Notes under the pieces: generated by a model
What the model was told of the DNA's origin: nothing
Databases searched by the model: none
The model's input: the letters and a program-made list of their open reading frames with translations, nothing else
Assembly: GCA_000499405.2 (NCBI GenBank)
Contig: HG738190.1
Coordinates: 3,637-23,851 of the forward strand
DNA: 20,215 bases
Source of the DNA: Onchocerca volvulus
Taxonomy: Eukaryota > Nematoda > Chromadorea > Rhabditida > Onchocercidae
Reading direction: 5' to 3'
Translations under genes and position numbers: made by a program
In this document: one piece after another, positions 17,745 through 20,215 of the stretch
Layout of the letters: each line of letters opens with the position of its first letter
Position numbering within the stretch: position 1 is the stretch's first letter

Positions 17745-18990
17745 TTATTAGTCTATGAGGAATAAATTTCTGTTGATCATCGTCGTTGGCAGTGTAAACT
17801 AAAGAGGCAATAGGTGAGATTAAAACAATTGGACACACAATTACGTAATCGTCAAAGTTTGTAAGTGGTTGAGTATTGAGTATTCCCTTGATTTCCATTA
17901 TTAAAGTTATTAATTCTCTCTCTTATAATAACCTCCCACCTATAAGTGTTTTCATAGCTCTTTTCGTTAAACCAATGAATTTTTCATAAACTCCTTCAAT
18001 CCAAGGAGCTCTTGGTGCTATATTATTTCGGACCATTCCTTTATTGCAAGAAAATTCGTTAGTTTGATGTCATGGTTCTTCATAGTTTTGAAAACTAGAT
18101 GAAGTGATTTGCATTGTTATTCAAGACTAATGTAGGAAAATTCGTCGAACAGTAAATCTTCTAGAGATATGCAAAAAATATTCAGCGGATAGGTTGTCTG
18201 CTAATTCTAAATGCGTCGCTCTAGTTGTGAAAAAAAAATAAATGGAGTTACACATCTTCTGGTCATCTCACTATCATTTTTGAGAGGAAAACCAAGTAAT
18301 CTAGATCTACATGTGCAAAAATTCTAGATCAATTGACTAGATTTTCTGGAAGGTTGGGCATGTCCGGAAGCTTGAATGGTTCGGTAGTCTACCGTTTGCA
18401 AGCCCAATACTTATTCAGAACTCGTTTAAACACCACTTCTGTCCTTGAGTACCCAAAATTTACGTCGCATTTCTGCAAACGTATGAGCAATTCCAGCATG
18501 AAGCAGTCTTCGTGGTGTTGTATAAAGAGCTCGATTATTGGCTTGTGCCTTGGAAGATAAATGGGGCATTTGCTACAACCTTCTAATTAAGAGTTCTCCA
18601 ATCGACTCAGGAATCTCCACAAATTCTGATTATCGCGATATAAATTCCATTTTTCAATTTCTACTTCAGTGATTCTTTCGGCTTGTTCTTGTTTGATTAA
18701 TATCTACTTTGCCAAGTTGATAAACTTCGCTTGAGAATCTTTCTTTATCAATTGATAAGATTTTTAACCATCTGATTTTTTCTTTTGTCGTTATTTTAGA
18801 AACTCATACAGTGAACTGAGAACTCGCAAAATTGTTCGTAATGGTTTTAGCTATTTGTTGAAATGACTTCCATCTATGAGTTTAATACTCATGCTGATGT
18901 GACTTGTAATATTTACGATTGTCTTTTCTTCTTTGAAACTGAATTCTGCGGCCAGTTGGATTCGCTTACTTTTAACCATGAAGATCCCAT
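17745..18990 (-). pseudogene. BEL/Pao integrase and preceding linker, minus strand
   Basis: Integrase inserts the element into the genome. Reading down from 18,990: a linker with PLRTILRVLSSLYEFLK and QEQAERITEVEIEKWNLYRD; LPRHKPIIELFIQHHED and HAGIAHTFAEMRRKFWVLKD (18,453-18,500) of the HHCC Zn-binding domain; the core start DLDYLG (about 18,295-18,310); TTRATHLELADNLSAEYFLH; LVLNNNANHF where the family has SDNxTxF; then APWIEGVYEKFIGLTKRAMK (about 17,950-18,015), which keeps the catalytic-type Glu; and ILNTQPLTNFDD. The order is that of a complete integrase. Several frameshifts and stops, and Asp replaced by Asn in the middle DDE position, make it inactive. The + frame at 18,333-18,560 is a shadow. 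Confidence 0.88.
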
Positions 18991-19022
18991 ATAACCACGG
19001 TAATCCGCTTATCAAAAATGAC

Positions 19023-19198
19023 AACAAAACCCTTATGAATTAAAACCGTCTTATCCCGGTTGGAATAAGTGGGCTGCTTATTACATTAAGGAAGCAAAAA
19101 ATTAAGTGAATTATTGAGTAAATATCAAAAAAAAAAATTAAACTTACAAAAATGGGTGAATTAAGAAATTGATATCATTAATCTCTGGGAATTTCCGC
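19023..19198 (+). repeat. Dispersed repeat, copy 3
   Basis: Homologous to copy 2 (10,633-10,813) over its whole length and to copy 1 (2,182-2,270) in its 3' half, same orientation. The hairpin is at 19,050-19,069 (cttatccc/ggaataag): seven of eight pairs are kept and the odd one is C opposite A. It begins right where minus-strand pol homology ends (about 18,990), so it may mark the border of that relic. A further short hairpin (tttccgc/gcggaaa) overlaps its 3' end at 19,193-19,213. Confidence 0.75.
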
Positions 19199-19202
19199 GT
19201 GT

Positions 19203-19430
19203 GCTTGCGGAAAAATATGACCCATATTCATTTTTAGGGCTAAAATAAGACTAAACACATTTCGCAACTAGATAAATCATAGGTACGTTGTCAGCAATTG
19301 GATAAACTAGATTCTTATCGTAGCGATAAAATGAAATAAGTGTGAGCTTGCGATAGAATGTGATCCACACTCATGAATTTATGAAAACTTTTCGCGATAA
19401 TTAAGTCAGAGATACGTTGTTAATGTCATG
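19203..19430 (+). repeat. Diverged tandem repeat, 143-bp period, about 1.6 units
   Basis: Unit A starts with gcttgcgg at 19,203 and unit B with gcttgcga at 19,346. Both follow with an aatatgacccatattcat/aatgtgatccacactcat block, then ttcgc, a gata run, and a(g)gtacgttgt/agatacgttgt before a tca/taatg tail. The remainder of unit A (to 19,345) has no counterpart after 19,430. No coding signal. Confidence 0.7.
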
Positions 19431-19990
19431 AAAACCGAAATTAATTCCCTACTAAAACTAATTATTATGGAAATTTATACAACCAAATGATTAAAAATTT
19501 TTAAAATTTCTTATGAAGTCATCATCTGTAAAATTATCCTTCACTGTGTGCAATTTCTCATGTTAGCTGACAACCATATCTAAAAGTTTCCGTTTACAGC
19601 TAATAAAATCATTAATTTTTGGATTGTATATCTATAACCATCTTTGAATCAATTAAACTGTCGTAACATTTTTTTTCTTTGTCAACAGTTCTTTTCTTTA
19701 AATTATTTCATTATAAATTGTCTTATATCCCGACACGTCCAATTCTTAATTTATAATATACCCTCACTAAATTCCAAAAAAAAAAAATCATCTTTTTCAT
19801 TATTCATTCTCTTCGAATTAGTTTCGCTCCGACTGGACTATCTCAGCTAAGTTATTTCTATCCAAGCTCCCAACCTATTCTCTAAAATTCCAATCGACAT
19901 CATCCAATTTACTTCACTATACGTCTGATTTTCTATTGTACTGCCAATTATATATTCTTCGATTACTACTACTTTGAATAAAGGAATTAA
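19431..19990. other. AT-rich region with nothing recognised
   Basis: Short T and A runs (for example 19,670-19,677 and 19,778-19,788) and no supported gene. The frame at 19,644-19,850 follows these runs and has no family signal. Confidence 0.5.
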
Positions 19991-20077
19991 TATAAATCTG
20001 TTTCTTCCAAGCTCAATCCAAATTCCAGGCCTTACACAATACGCGTGACTGGTCCAGTTACTCTACATCTGTCGACC

Positions 20078-20215
20078 ATGCTTCGTTTGTTCGGTCTGGC
20101 TAGTTTATATAAGCAAAAATGTAAATGTTCTTTGATTCAAAATTTTAAATCCACAAAATTTCTTAAAAGCGTGCCTTACCTAAATCAGTTCAAAATTAAG
20201 ACCTCCGAAAGTTCT
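20078..20215 (+). CDS. Possible 5' end of a gene, mitochondrial-type N-terminus (partial)
   Basis: A + frame is open from 19,991 to the window end (75 codons). Its first ATG at 20,078 starts MLRLFGLASLYKQKCKCSLI and continues for 46 codons to the edge. The first 43 residues contain no Asp or Glu and are rich in Lys, Ser and Leu with one Arg, which fits a mitochondrial targeting peptide. Candidate acceptors (attccag, ending 20,028; ggtccag, ending 20,057) lie before the ATG and could be cis or trans-splice sites. A possible donor (tGTAAAT) occurs soon after the start. I cannot name a product from this length, and a chance frame remains possible. Confidence 0.38.
   Translation, partial: MLRLFGLASLYKQKCKCSLIQNFKSTKFLKSVPYLNQFKIKTSESS

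Overview
This is strongly AT-rich eukaryotic DNA, most likely from a nematode and possibly a filarial or other spirurid worm. The grounds are a small collagen gene with a nematode-type splice acceptor (gatttcag) 13 nt before a signal-peptide ATG, a short intron with GTAAGT and ttttcag ends, and several decayed BEL/Pao LTR retrotransposon copies. Nothing resembles a bacterial operon, CRISPR array, tRNA or rRNA. The taxonomic call is an inference.

Layout. 1-4,590 is mostly non-coding. It holds a 156-bp tandem duplication (201-511), one arm of an inverted repeat (about 1,850-1,960), copy 1 of a dispersed repeat (2,182-2,270) and an unrecognised coding-like stretch with a 69-bp in-frame duplication (2,453-3,106). 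A first BEL/Pao relic on the + strand runs from gag (4,594) to RNase H and the following linker (about 7,960). It is split by about 1 kb of T-rich sequence that carries the partner arm of the inverted repeat.

The only gene that looks intact is a two-exon secreted mini-collagen at 9,612-10,123. Its single intron contains a mutated copy of the gene's own Gly-X-Y exon. From 10,425 to 15,500 there are copy 2 of the dispersed repeat and several coding-like fragments that I cannot identify.

15,500-19,000 is a scrambled BEL/Pao cluster: a candidate LTR/leader and gag on +, a reverse transcriptase on -, a short integrase piece on +, and a long integrase on -. The order and strands cannot come from one intact element. 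Copy 3 of the dispersed repeat (19,023-19,198) and a 143-bp tandem repeat follow. The last 225 bases are an open frame with an N-terminus like a mitochondrial targeting peptide, possibly the start of a gene cut by the window edge.

No set of genes here forms a pathway. The collagen is the one probable functional gene, set among transposon remains. Gag, RT and integrase each occur twice, so at least two and probably three insertions are represented, all with stops and frameshifts.
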